Below are positions 27,077 to 36,113 of a DNA stretch of 64,000 nt, piece after piece. The notes under the pieces are model-generated. The model ran no database searches and had not been told where the DNA came from. It was given only the letters and a program-made list of their open reading frames with translations. The stretch covers positions 76,013 through 140,012 of the forward strand of contig DBTT01000011.1 in assembly GCA_002307185.1 (NCBI GenBank), written 5' to 3'. The first letter of the stretch is position 1; every line of letters starts with the position of its first letter. A program made the translations under genes and the position numbers. The DNA is from Bacteroidales bacterium UBA1309 (lineage in GTDB: Bacteria > Bacteroidota > Bacteroidia > Bacteroidales > Dysgonomonadaceae).

Positions 27077-28459
27077 CTAATTCTTATTAAACTCGTTATT
27101 TAAAGCTATTACAGCGTCATTATACGATTCCCGTTGAATAACAAATTGCATATTAACCTGCCTCAACGATTGCCCAAAACTTTCTATATTTATGTTTTTC
27201 TCATAAAATGCCTTAGCCGCCCGAAATAGAAATCCAGGAATGGCTATGTTTGTCCCCATAGCACATACTAGAGCGACTCGTTTGACTACAACCTCATAGA
27301 AATTTTGTTCCAATTCAGCAATCAATTTATGTGACTTATAGTTGTCCCATACAACCATCGTGATCGAGTTGGCATTGGTTGATTTCAGGATATAGCTGAC
27401 TCCAAATTTGGCAAAATGGGTCATGATCCTCAAGTCGAATCCCACTTCGCCTACCATCATCGGGTCGTGGATCTCGACGGCAAGCACTTTGTTTGTTCCT
27501 GAAACTATTTCCACTTTTGGGACGGGTGAAATGTAAGATCTTGTAATTAAAGTTCCGGGATGCTCTGGTTGAAAGGTGTTTTTTATACGAATATCGATGT
27601 TTGCAAGTTCCAAGGGTTTTGCGGCTTTGGGATGTATCGCCTCCATCCCAATGTCCGCCAACTGATCTGCAACAATAAAATTGGTGTATCCCACAGGAGT
27701 GGCGGCATCTACTCCAACGATTTTGGGATCAGCGGAAGACAGGTGGTATTCTTTATGGATAATGGCTTCTTGGGCTTTCACTTCAACGGCGATTTTGCTG
27801 AAAGTGACTTCCGAATAACCACGGTCAAAAGCACGCATAATACCCTCAACTCCTTTGGTGTAGCCAGTAGCAATGCAAAGGATTTTGCTGAAATCGATGT
27901 TCTTAAATGCTTTTTTGATCCGGTCGTCGATGGTGAGGGGCATGTTGTCTTCAAAGCCGCTCAAGTCGATCAACTTGGCGGAAATTCCATTATTATTCAG
28001 AATATTGACGGTATTCCATGCCGAATGAGCTTCACCAACCGATGCGAGTATTTCACGGGCAGCCAAATGGATATCTTCCACGTTAACATAGCCAGAAGCC
28101 AACACTTTGCCAAGACTGTGGAGCAAGGTTTTGACTTGCTTCAATCTGAATTGAATAAATTCTTTCGCCTCCGATAAATTTAAGCCAATATCTTCAAAAC
28201 CTTTATTAATCAACAAAAGCCTTTGGTACAAACTGTCCAAAGCTATATTGTAGTCGTCGTTTTCTAAAAATTTTATGTAGATTCCCGGCTCACCGGTTTT
28301 CTTATGTTCAAGTAACCAGTTTGTTACATTGTTGTATGCTGAAACGACAAAAATTCTATTATAAAGTTCCTCAGGCTTACGTTGGCCTATGATAATATCA
28401 TTCAGTACATTTTTGAATTGTGACATTGACGTTCCGCCAATTTTCTCAACTGTTAGCAT
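27077..28459 (-). CDS. Aspartate kinase, Ask_Ect-like
   Basis: A 460-residue aspartokinase, which phosphorylates aspartate in the first step toward lysine, threonine and methionine. The nucleotide-binding N-terminus reads VEKIGGTSMSQF in place of the common KFGGTSV. Together with EELYNRIFVVSAY and LLEHKKTGEPGIY this resembles Ask_Ect, the aspartokinase type found with ectoine genes. C-terminal ACT domains are suggested from ~310 onward (ILKSTNANSITMVV, VALVCAMGTNI). No ectABC or other amino-acid genes are adjacent, so a role in ectoine synthesis cannot be claimed. It is monocistronic with a promoter box just upstream. Confidence 0.88.
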   Translation of the reverse strand: MLTVEKIGGTSMSQFKNVLNDIIIGQRKPEELYNRIFVVSAYNNVTNWLLEHKKTGEPGIYIKFLENDDYNIALDSLYQRLLLINKGFEDIGLNLSEAKEFIQFRLKQVKTLLHSLGKVLASGYVNVEDIHLAAREILASVGEAHSAWNTVNILNNNGISAKLIDLSGFEDNMPLTIDDRIKKAFKNIDFSKILCIATGYTKGVEGIMRAFDRGYSEVTFSKIAVEVKAQEAIIHKEYHLSSADPKIVGVDAATPVGYTNFIVADQLADIGMEAIHPKAAKPLELANIDIRIKNTFQPEHPGTLITRSYISPVPKVEIVSGTNKVLAVEIHDPMMVGEVGFDLRIMTHFAKFGVSYILKSTNANSITMVVWDNYKSHKLIAELEQNFYEVVVKRVALVCAMGTNIAIPGFLFRAAKAFYEKNINIESFGQSLRQVNMQFVIQRESYNDAVIALNNEFNKN

Positions 28460-28946
28460 TTTTCTCTATTTTTTGAGGTGCAAATGTAAGAATAAATTGA
28501 AAAAATCCTAATAATGTAATGTATAGAATTGGGCGATAGCCTGTAAATTAACAAAATTGTAAAGAAGAACCTGAGATCAAGCTTAGTTAGAAAAAAACGA
28601 TTGACTTGCATCACAGACACTTTTATCAAGCAGGGACTATTTTACTTATTGTATTATAAGGAAAAGGAAAAATAAATGAACAAAAAAGGCGGAATTGACG
28701 TTAACAGAATAATTTAGGATCAGGAGGGTGGGTAAAAAGCAGTATGCGCAAAATCGTCCGAAAAACGGAGAAAATGCCCATTGGGAAGAGCTAGGAAGAC
28801 AACGAGAAAAAAAATTTTAATAAGGAATTTATGAAATATTTCCCCTACTCGTTTTTAGCTTTTATTAAAGGAGTTCCAAATCTATTTTCAGCCCGTTAGC
28901 CTCGTTTTCTTTTCAGCAAAGTAAATATAACAACAAGAATATAATT
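28460..28946. other. Non-coding gap between aspartokinase and DUF3500 gene
   Basis: Divergent intergenic region of 487 nt. Apart from the leftward promoter box at 28481 I see only very short open frames of 13-16 codons without features. No rightward TAnnTTTG box was found for the DUF3500 gene, whose promoter remains unidentified. Confidence 0.5.
28481..28488 (-). promoter_or_regulatory. -7 box TACATTTG for aspartokinase
   Basis: CAAATGTA on the plus strand reads TACATTTG leftward, 22 nt before the ATG. Confidence 0.45.
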
Positions 28947-30371
28947 ATGGAAAAAGGAGCTTTTAGTAAAAAAAATAAAAAAATAATCTTCCTGCTTTTA
29001 TTACTAATTTCGTTTTCGACGATGAGTTTTATTGTGTACAAGGAATATAACATGCTTGTTCCTGACATTGCTTTCAAAACACCAGAGAACTTGGTGGCAG
29101 AGAAAAGCACCTCTACTTTTTCGGTAAGTTCCGTAGTGGAAGCCGCTGAAAGTTTCATGTCACTTCTCACCACAACCCAAATATCGACACTCCAGCATAC
29201 CTACACAAGCACTTTAGCAAAAAAATGGTCGAACTTGCCCTGTGGGTCTAGCTGCCGGAACGGCATACAATTTTCTACGCTAACGACATCACAATTGGCT
29301 GCCGCAAAAGCCGTCATACAAACAGCATTGGGTACGGCAAGCAACCAAGGTTATGATCTCTTCAAACAAATTTTATTGGCCGACGACTACCTGAACACCA
29401 GTGGAGGAGGTTCCGGATACGGAGCAGGGCTCTACTTCATCTCTTTCTTGAATGAACCTTCTGCGACAGGTGCATGGATGTTGCAATTTGGCGGACACCA
29501 CATGGCATTCAACATCGCATTCAACAATGGCAATGTAGTGGGTACAACACCCGTGATGTTAGGTGTGGAACCAACATCCTTTACCACTAACAGTGTTACA
29601 TATACACCGCTTTCCAATAAGCATGATGCAATGGCTAGCATGATTGCCTCATTGACGACTGCGCAATTGGCTTCTGCCAAGTTAACCACCACTTTCAGCG
29701 ACTGCCTCATGTCACCCGGGGAATCGAACGGCAACACCAACACAATGCCTTCAACAAAACAAGGAGTTTCGTGCAGCGGTTTCACCACCGCCCAACAAGC
29801 CCTGGTGCTAGCTGCAATAGAAAGCTGGGTGGACGATATGGACAGCGACATTACCACTGAGCTAATGGAAGTCTATACAGATGAAATCAACAGTACATAC
29901 ATCGCTTGGACAGGAAGCGGAACATCAGGTAGTGCTAGCACATTTCTCAATGCCAACACCAACTATGTGAGAATAGACGGGCCGAGTGTGTGGATCGAGT
30001 TTGTTTGCCAAAACGGAGTTATATTCCCTGCCCAAATACATTATCATACGGTTTGGAGAGATCACCTAAGGGATTATGGCGCAGACTTAACCAATACTTC
30101 TTTGTCCAGCATCGAGACAACCACTAATTCTGTTCAATCTGTAAAACTATATCCAAATCCTACTACCGAGGTTTTAAATATCGAGACAACGAATGCTTTA
30201 GATAACGCATCAATAGATGTGTACAATGTTTCAGGAAGGCGTGTTGCTTCTGTAACGAATGTGTCGGGCACCACCGTCACACTGTCTGTGAATAATTTTG
30301 CGACCGGTAGTTATATTATCAGAATATCAGAAGGCCATCAAAGTTTTACGGCGAAATTCATCAAGAAATAA
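28947..30371 (+). CDS. DUF3500 protein with T9SS C-terminal sorting domain
   Basis: A 474-residue exported protein. A basic N-terminus and hydrophobic stretch (IIFLLLLLISFSTMSFIV) form a signal or anchor. Residues ~65-380 match DUF3500, with histidine-rich motifs FGGHHMAFN and QIHYHTVWRDH plus a CGSSC pair that could hold a metal. The last ~80 residues are a type IX secretion sorting domain: VKLYPNPTTEVLNIE, then DVYNVSGRRV, ending GSYIIRISEGHQSFTAKFIKK, which is read in two pieces. T9SS cargo is secreted and often fixed to the cell surface. A terminator-like hairpin follows, then a HupE/UreJ gene; DUF3500 function is not established. Confidence 0.88.
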   Translation: MEKGAFSKKNKKIIFLLLLLISFSTMSFIVYKEYNMLVPDIAFKTPENLVAEKSTSTFSVSSVVEAAESFMSLLTTTQISTLQHTYTSTLAKKWSNLPCGSSCRNGIQFSTLTTSQLAAAKAVIQTALGTASNQGYDLFKQILLADDYLNTSGGGSGYGAGLYFISFLNEPSATGAWMLQFGGHHMAFNIAFNNGNVVGTTPVMLGVEPTSFTTNSVTYTPLSNKHDAMASMIASLTTAQLASAKLTTTFSDCLMSPGESNGNTNTMPSTKQGVSCSGFTTAQQALVLAAIESWVDDMDSDITTELMEVYTDEINSTYIAWTGSGTSGSASTFLNANTNYVRIDGPSVWIEFVCQNGVIFPAQIHYHTVWRDHLRDYGADLTNTSLSSIETTTNSVQSVKLYPNPTTEVLNIETTNALDNASIDVYNVSGRRVASVTNVSGTTVTLSVNNFATGSYIIRISEGHQSFTAKFIKK

Positions 30372-30389
30372 AATCAGTTATTACAAACA

Positions 30390-30432
30390 AATCTTGACAA
30401 GCAACTTTCTCTGTCCGCTTGTCAAGATTTTA
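30390..30432 (+). terminator. Hairpin between DUF3500 and HupE/UreJ genes
   Basis: AATCTTGACAAGC (30390-30402) pairs perfectly with GCTTGTCAAGATT (30417-30429), a 13-bp stem with a 14-nt loop, followed by TTT. The next ATG is only 12 nt beyond the stem, so it may work as a partial terminator or attenuator. Confidence 0.7.
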
Positions 30433-30441
30433 ATGTAAATC

Positions 30442-31734
30442 ATGAAGGTATTCTATTCTATAGCGATATTCTTGCTGCTGCTATTTCCTATCAAAGGAAT
30501 TGCTCATCCTATGCCAAATTCCGTCATACAGATGGATATATATCAGCAAACCATCCAATGCGAACTTCAGCTCCCACTTAGTGAATTAGAATTGGCGACA
30601 GGGTTTGGCCTCGATAAAGAAGGTACAAACGGACTGATGCAAGCTCGGGCTAAAATTGAAGAATATATACGCCACCATTTTCAAGTCAAAGACAAAAATG
30701 CTGAATCCTGGAAAATGGCCATTCTCGGAATGCACATTACCAAAGCCGAGCAAACAGCAACCGGTATGTACCGTGAGCTAGTTATAAAAATGACACTCAA
30801 AGCTCCTATACATGCGGACGCAAGAGCATTCTCTATCTATTATGATGTCATCATGCACCAAGTTATTACCCACAAAGCCCTCGTTTGCATTCGTCAAGAT
30901 TGGGAAACAGGCAGAACAGGGGAAGATAATATCCAGATAGGTAGCATTTATGTGGACACTAGCACCCTTAAGGTCTATCCCTTTTCTGTTCAGCTCGAAA
31001 AAGGTAATAGTTGGGAAGGTTTTAAAAGTATGGTGATCTTAGGCATGAAGCATATTTCCGAAGGGACGGACCACCTCATGTTTTTGCTGGTACTCTTATT
31101 AACAGCCTTGCTAGTACCCATTGGAAGAAAATGGGGTGTCAATAGCAACCTTGACCATTGTTTTTTAAAGATATTAAAAATCTCCATTGCTTTTACAGTA
31201 GGTCATTCCCTTACCCTTATATTGGCTACACTCGGAGTTGTGCGTTTTCCCGTAAAGCCAGTGGAAATAATCATAGCCTTTTCTATATTAATCACAGCAA
31301 TTCATGCCATCCGCCCGGTTTTCGCCAATAAGGAAAGTTTTGTCGCCGCAGGATTTGGCTTAATCCATGGATTGGCATTTTCGGCAATTCTTTCAGAATT
31401 GCACCTCACCTCTTGGAGACTGGCTGTCAGCTTACTTGGATTCAATATTGGCATCGAGTTGATGCAGCTTCTGGTCATATTGCTGGTTATGCCTTGGTTG
31501 ATTCTTATCAGCAGGCAATCCCACTATTATTATAAGCTGCTGAAGAATTTCTTAGCCATACTAGCGGGTGTCGCATCAATAGCATGGATGCTGGAAAGAA
31601 TACTTGGAGAAGCAAATTTCATTTCGACCCATTTGAGTATTTTAGCTTCCCACGCAATACTATTTGTCGTTTTCCTTTTTCTTATAAGCATGTGCTGCTA
31701 TACAGCGCAATATATAAAACGCTCAAGACGGTAG
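30442..31734 (+). CDS. HupE/UreJ family membrane protein
   Basis: A 430-residue protein with a signal peptide (FYSIAIFLLLLFPIKGIAHP), an extracytoplasmic domain of ~190 residues, and a C-terminal HupE/UreJ permease domain. The membrane domain starts with the family motif LGMKHISEGTDHLMFLLVLLL (given with conserved H and D, near residue 200) and shows about six more helices, including TVGHSLTLILATLGVV and FGLIHGLAFSAIL with conserved histidines. HupE/UreJ proteins are nickel or cobalt permeases in characterised cases. The long N-terminal domain is the HupE_UreJ_2 type, whose substrate is not known to me. It pairs with the DUF3500 gene upstream and converges on ybaK. Confidence 0.85.
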   Translation: MKVFYSIAIFLLLLFPIKGIAHPMPNSVIQMDIYQQTIQCELQLPLSELELATGFGLDKEGTNGLMQARAKIEEYIRHHFQVKDKNAESWKMAILGMHITKAEQTATGMYRELVIKMTLKAPIHADARAFSIYYDVIMHQVITHKALVCIRQDWETGRTGEDNIQIGSIYVDTSTLKVYPFSVQLEKGNSWEGFKSMVILGMKHISEGTDHLMFLLVLLLTALLVPIGRKWGVNSNLDHCFLKILKISIAFTVGHSLTLILATLGVVRFPVKPVEIIIAFSILITAIHAIRPVFANKESFVAAGFGLIHGLAFSAILSELHLTSWRLAVSLLGFNIGIELMQLLVILLVMPWLILISRQSHYYYKLLKNFLAILAGVASIAWMLERILGEANFISTHLSILASHAILFVVFLFLISMCCYTAQYIKRSRR

Positions 31735-31743
31735 TAACCTTTG

Positions 31744-32229
31744 TCATATTTCCAAAAAGAAATCCACAACCTTTGCATTTGCGGCACGAATCAGGTCTTG
31801 AGGATTGATCTCTATTTGCAAACCCCTTTGGCCAGCACTCACGTAAATCAGACCATAGTCGAGACATGACTTATCAATAAAGGTAGGGAAATGCTTTTTC
31901 ATCCCTATTGGAGAACATGCACCACGAATATAGCCTGTGGTCGGAAGCAGTTCCTTCATTGGGATCATATCACAATTCTTATTGCCGGAATATTTTGCTG
32001 CCAATTTCAAGTCGAGTTCTTCGGCTCCAGGAATAACACATACAAAGAAACCAGTCTTGTTGCCTTTGAGCACTAAAGTTTTAAACACTTGGTTGATATT
32101 CTCGCCCAAGGTTTCGGCAACATGCGTTGCACTCAAGTCTGATTCATCCACAGCGTAGGACACCAATTGGTGCCGGATTATCAACTGGTCTAAAATGCGG
32201 GAGACATTCGTTTTGCTTGATTTTGCCAC
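31744..32229 (-). CDS. ybaK: Cys-tRNA(Pro)/Cys-tRNA(Cys) deacylase YbaK
   Basis: A 161-residue editing enzyme that hydrolyses mischarged Cys-tRNA(Pro). Family features include the N-terminal KTNVSRILDQ, the catalytic-pocket lysine in KTLVLKGNKTGFFVCVIPG, and the GYIRGACSPIGMKK loop, near-invariant in YbaK. The frame is open 54 codons further upstream to an ATG at 32391, but those residues are not conserved and a full promoter (TTTG, 20 nt, TAAATTTG) lies inside them. I therefore set the start at the GTG at 32229. Confidence 0.92.
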   Translation of the reverse strand: MAKSSKTNVSRILDQLIIRHQLVSYAVDESDLSATHVAETLGENINQVFKTLVLKGNKTGFFVCVIPGAEELDLKLAAKYSGNKNCDMIPMKELLPTTGYIRGACSPIGMKKHFPTFIDKSCLDYGLIYVSAGQRGLQIEINPQDLIRAANAKVVDFFLEI

Positions 32230-32268
32230 AGTGAAAGATATAAGAATGGAACATCTTGAATTGTGTTG

Positions 32269-32300
32269 CAAATTTAAATATTTGAAAAACAGCACGCAAA
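32269..32300 (-). promoter_or_regulatory. Promoter of ybaK
   Basis: Read leftward, TTTG (32297-32300), 20-nt spacer, TAAATTTG (32269-32276): a full two-element match, 40 nt before the GTG. It supports the short YbaK start. Confidence 0.65.
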
Positions 32301-32352
32301 CATATTTAACATTTATCAAGTAATATGAAGCTACTTTGAATAAAATAAGTAG

Positions 32353-32382
32353 TTGATTGTACAAAATAATTCTATATTTTTG
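32353..32382 (+). promoter_or_regulatory. Promoter of diacylglycerol-kinase-like gene
   Basis: TTG (32353-32355), 19-nt spacer, TATTTTTG (32375-32382). The leader to the ATG at 32421 is about 30 nt. Confidence 0.6.
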
Positions 32383-32420
32383 CGCACTCAACCTACAGGT
32401 TGTAACAGTTTTCTTTAACT

Positions 32421-33299
32421 ATGCAAAAAACAAAGATATACGTTATCATCAACCCAATATCAGGAGTTGGGTCTAAGAAAAGTATTCCGGAAAGACTTAG
32501 TTCACAAATCGACCAGCAAAGATTCGATTTGCATTTTTTCATAACAGGATATCCCGGGCATGCAAATGACATCGCCCAAGAGGCTGTTCACAACAAGGTC
32601 AAATATGTGATTGCTGTAGGTGGTGATGGAACCGTCAATGAAGTTGCAAGAGCACTGGTAGGTTCTGATAGCGTTTTAGGGATAATACCTTTTGGTTCAG
32701 GGAATGGACTCGCACGTGATTTAAAAATATCGACCCATATTGGCAGAGCCATTAAAACATTGAAGAGTAATAATATATGTCAGATTGACTACGGAGTTGC
32801 CAACGACCACATATTTTTTTGCACCTTCGGAATGGGTTTTGACGCAATGGTAAGCGAGAGTTTCTCGAAAGAAACCGTGAGGGGCCCTTTAACTTATTTT
32901 AAAAATGTAATAGAAAGGTACATCGACTTTGAACCGGAAGAATACGAGGTGTCGGTCAAAGGCAACATAATCAAGGAAAAAGCTTTTCTTATAACATGTG
33001 CCAATGCAACACAATACGGAAACAATGCGTTTATCGCACCCAGAGCAAGCCTTCAGGACGGATTGATGAACATTGCCATTTTGAAACCTTTTGGCGTGCT
33101 TGAAATCCCTCAAACAACAATCCAGCTTTTTTCAAAAAACATTGACAGCAACAAAAACCTGACAGAGATCATCACCAATGAAGCTGTGATTAAACGCAAA
33201 AACCCAGGATGGATACATATCGATGGTGATCCGTTTTATGAAGATGCAGAAGTGAGAGTGAGAATCGTACCAAAGGGCTTGAAAGTAATTATTCCCTAG
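32421..33299 (+). CDS. Diacylglycerol kinase family lipid kinase (YegS-like)
   Basis: A 292-residue cytosolic or membrane-associated lipid kinase. The catalytic domain begins INPISGVGSKK and has the nucleotide-binding motif VGGDGTVNEV (GGDGT at 67-71) and PFGSGNGLARDL. The C-terminal beta-sandwich ends WIHIDGDPFYED, typical of the family. The likely substrate is diacylglycerol or a related lipid, but YegS-type enzymes vary. It is divergent from ybaK, with separate promoters facing apart. Confidence 0.93.
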   Translation: MQKTKIYVIINPISGVGSKKSIPERLSSQIDQQRFDLHFFITGYPGHANDIAQEAVHNKVKYVIAVGGDGTVNEVARALVGSDSVLGIIPFGSGNGLARDLKISTHIGRAIKTLKSNNICQIDYGVANDHIFFCTFGMGFDAMVSESFSKETVRGPLTYFKNVIERYIDFEPEEYEVSVKGNIIKEKAFLITCANATQYGNNAFIAPRASLQDGLMNIAILKPFGVLEIPQTTIQLFSKNIDSNKNLTEIITNEAVIKRKNPGWIHIDGDPFYEDAEVRVRIVPKGLKVIIP

Positions 33300-33607
33300 C
33301 AAACTGAAAGGGATAGAGTTTTAATATTCACATATCCATTGGGTACGCGCCCCCACCATGATTCCACACAATAATTTATAGCCTCAATCTTGGACGATTT
33401 GTGGCAATTGCCTGAAAGTAATTTACAGGGGTATCATAGACACTGCTTATGAAACACCTCCAAAAAAAAAATTAACACAATCATCGTGATGAACAGACTT
33501 GTAACACATAGCCAATTCGCGACAAGCCTTGCACAAAAAGGATCAGGACCAGTCACGAACTGGCCCCGCTTCCTTTGTTCGCTTATATTGCCTTTAACTT
33601 TTTATAC
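33300..33607. other. Non-coding gap between convergent genes
   Basis: No gene with support; a 42-codon open frame from 33488 has no recognisable features. The right end holds the terminator of the TonB-dependent receptor. Confidence 0.5.
33533..33576 (-). terminator. Terminator after TonB-dependent receptor
   Basis: Read leftward: AAAGGA, internal loop, GGGGCCAGT, 5-nt loop, ACTGGTCC, internal loop, TCCTTT, then TTTGT. The central ACTGG/CCAGT stem is at 33549-33563. Confidence 0.65.
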
Positions 33608-35746
33608 TCAAAACTTATAGTTCATTGCCAAAGATATGGTTCTCAACTTCTGGGGCGTGACAGTGCTCCAGCCGCCAAAATATTTCTTGTTGGCCAGATT
33701 GTCCGCTTTCAGGCTGAGAGTGTATTTGTCCCCGGAATACGACACCAATCCGTCGAGGATAGTATAGCCCGGCAAAGTAAATTTATTTGTAGAAATGCGG
33801 TTGAGGGTATTGTACTTGCTGGCAGAATTTCCTCCAAACCCAAAGGTGAATCCCCTCAAGGCTCCTTTATCAGCTTTGTAGCTTGCCCAAAAGTTAAACA
33901 GATTGGCTGGCCCTGATTCCTCAGTCCGCAAGCCTATATAATCGCTGCTTGCATCATCCTTGGTCACTTTGTTGTCATTGTAGCTGTACCCTGCAATAAG
34001 GTTCATCCCATTGAAAGGGCTTGCGATCAAGCTAAACTCAACACCTTTGCTTCTTACTTTTCCCGCTTGGACAGTATTCAATTCATCCGATGCTGACATA
34101 GCTTTGTTCCTAACGCGGATTTCATAGTAGCTTGCTGTAAATGAAATCCGGTCTTGGTAGAGATTGCTCTTTACGCCGACCTCAAACTGATTGGCTTTTT
34201 CTGGTTTCAGTATTTGCATGCCCACTAACTCTTTGCTGGTATTGTAAACCCCAACCGGGTCTAAGTTCTGAAAACCATTCATGTAATTTGCAAACAAAGA
34301 AATTTTGTCCAAAACAGGTTGATATACCACTCCAAGTTTTTCGGAAAGGGTGGTCTGACCCTTTACCTCTGAAGCATCTGCTGTGTAGCTATCGACACGC
34401 AAACCAAGCAATGCGGAGAAATTGCGGGTGATGTTCACTACATCGGAAAAGTATCCGCTCCATATTTTAACCGTCGCACCCGAAGCATCGGATGCGCCCG
34501 CAGCAGCCAACAAGTCGTCCACCCCTTCGGTGGTAAGCACCCCTGAATCGGTCTGCTCCGATAGGGAAACTATGCCGTCGCCGACCCATGGGGAATTGTT
34601 CAGCAGGACTTCTTTTTGCAGATAATCCCCACCAACAAGCACCCTATTCCTTATTTTACCCAGCCAAAGATCCGCATTAAAGTTTTGCTGGATATCGATT
34701 GTATTTGTAGAGGAATTTTGTTTCGAAATATAGCGGTAGAAGTCGCTTCCGTTGTAAGCATCCCATAAATACTGGTAATAGCCGTCTGTCTTCGTATTGC
34801 TCGAAGAAACAATCGTCTGAGAGGTCCAAGATGGGCTAATCTTATATAAAGCCTGGGATTGCATGCTAAAAGTTGGATTCTTGATTGTCAACTGATTGCT
34901 GGTGTATGATTTTTTGTAGTTGTTCTCAAACAAGTCGGTACTAGAAAACAACACGGGTACCGTGCGTTGAAAAAAGATCATGGGTGCATTCGCCTTTTCC
35001 CCGGCCTTGTATTCTGTGTTCACCAGAAAGGTCAAATCGTCGGAAGCCTTGAACTTTAAACTCGGCGCTATAAAGAAAGATTTTGAGAAACCGGCATCCT
35101 GAAAAGTGTTTTGGTATTGATAAGCGGCATTCAAACGAAAGCTGGCCTGCTTGCTTAGCGGTGTGTTTACATCGGCAGTTATACGGTTGAGCCCATAGCT
35201 TCCAGTAATGTATCCTATTTCACCACCAAAGCTTTCGAAAGGCTTTTTAGTATTGACATTTATTAAACCACCATAATAAATCAAGTTTCCGCCATACAAA
35301 GTTCCAGACGGCCCTTTGATAACCTCAATACTTTCCACATCGGCCAGATCGAGAGTCCCATTTGTCAGGCTGGCAACACCATTGACAATAGTAGGCTGCA
35401 AATTGAAACCCCGCATGCTATAATATTCTGCACCGTCGCTGGGACGTCCTGTGCTTTCCCACAACCTGGTGATTCCTGTCGCATTTTTCAATGCTCCGAC
35501 CAGTTCGGTAACAACTTGTTCTTTTAAGACCACTTCCGAAATGGAATTATACACTTGAGGGTTTTCCAAATCCAGGAGAGGAAGTTTGGCCACCGATTGC
35601 GACTTGTCAATTTTAAATTTGTTGGCATTAGCCACAACTGTGATTTCTCCAAGCTGCTTGGTTTTGATGCTGTCTTTCTCTGGTTGTTGGGCACCAATCG
35701 TGGTGGAGGCCATAAGAGCTATTGCAAAAAATAAATTTTTGTACAT
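33608..35746 (-). CDS. TonB-dependent siderophore-type receptor
   Basis: A 712-residue outer-membrane beta-barrel receptor. The signal peptide ends about MASTTIGAQ. A TonB-box-like LGEITVVAN lies near residue 31. The plug domain covers ~50-165 (MRGFNLQPTIVNGV, DVESIEVIKGPSGTLYGG), and the barrel runs to the C-terminal phenylalanine (ISLAMNYKF). The pattern fits the FhuE/ferrichrome-type siderophore receptor group. There is no N-terminal carboxypeptidase-like domain, unlike SusC. It is monocistronic with a full promoter and terminator. No Fur box was identified, so iron control is only inferred. Confidence 0.9.
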   Translation of the reverse strand: MYKNLFFAIALMASTTIGAQQPEKDSIKTKQLGEITVVANANKFKIDKSQSVAKLPLLDLENPQVYNSISEVVLKEQVVTELVGALKNATGITRLWESTGRPSDGAEYYSMRGFNLQPTIVNGVASLTNGTLDLADVESIEVIKGPSGTLYGGNLIYYGGLINVNTKKPFESFGGEIGYITGSYGLNRITADVNTPLSKQASFRLNAAYQYQNTFQDAGFSKSFFIAPSLKFKASDDLTFLVNTEYKAGEKANAPMIFFQRTVPVLFSSTDLFENNYKKSYTSNQLTIKNPTFSMQSQALYKISPSWTSQTIVSSSNTKTDGYYQYLWDAYNGSDFYRYISKQNSSTNTIDIQQNFNADLWLGKIRNRVLVGGDYLQKEVLLNNSPWVGDGIVSLSEQTDSGVLTTEGVDDLLAAAGASDASGATVKIWSGYFSDVVNITRNFSALLGLRVDSYTADASEVKGQTTLSEKLGVVYQPVLDKISLFANYMNGFQNLDPVGVYNTSKELVGMQILKPEKANQFEVGVKSNLYQDRISFTASYYEIRVRNKAMSASDELNTVQAGKVRSKGVEFSLIASPFNGMNLIAGYSYNDNKVTKDDASSDYIGLRTEESGPANLFNFWASYKADKGALRGFTFGFGGNSASKYNTLNRISTNKFTLPGYTILDGLVSYSGDKYTLSLKADNLANKKYFGGWSTVTPQKLRTISLAMNYKF

Positions 35747-35862
35747 ACAAATAGTGAGTTAGTTATTTCTAATTGGTTTTACATAAAAAATTCAATAAAG
35801 GATGGATCTTTAGAATTAAAGAGATATGACACCATCATTTATTAAACCACAACCAAATACAA

Positions 35863-35893
35863 CAAAGTTACGTGTACATAAAGGATTAGGCAA
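35863..35893 (-). promoter_or_regulatory. Promoter of TonB-dependent receptor
   Basis: Read leftward, TTG (35891-35893), 20-nt spacer, TAACTTTG (35863-35870). The leader is about 110 nt. Confidence 0.6.
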
Positions 35894-36061
35894 TCACCAA
35901 AAATGATGATTTGTAAAATTTTTGATTATTTTACCATGCTGATAATTAACATTTTGCGTAATTCTTAAAAAAGTGAATACCTATTTATGGTGATTGGAGA
36001 ATTTATCCATCACTCACTGAGGTCGAAAAAATACTCAAGGGAGACGGCACGCTGGACAATA

Positions 36062-36095
36062 ACAAAAAAGCCCGGTATTTTGAAAATACCGGGCT
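36062..36095 (-). terminator. Terminator after PurF-like gene
   Basis: AGCCCGGTATTTT (36069-36081) and AAAATACCGGGCT (36083-36095) form a near-perfect palindrome, followed leftward by TTTTTTG. It lies 19 nt after the stop at 36114. Confidence 0.88.
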
Positions 36096-36113
36096 CCATT
36101 TATTGTGAAATTA

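Noticed and set aside
27077..28459. Ectoine biosynthesis cluster
   Set aside because: Only the Ask_Ect-like kinase is present; no ectA, ectB or ectC in the window.
28676..28800. Tiny open frames (13 and 16 codons) upstream of the DUF3500 gene
   Set aside because: Too short and without conserved features to support a leader peptide.
31744..32391. Longer YbaK protein from the ATG at 32391
   Set aside because: The 54 extra residues are unconserved and contain a full promoter; the GTG at 32229 fits the family.
33488..33616. 42-codon frame downstream of the lipid kinase gene
   Set aside because: It runs through the receptor's terminator and has no recognisable sequence.
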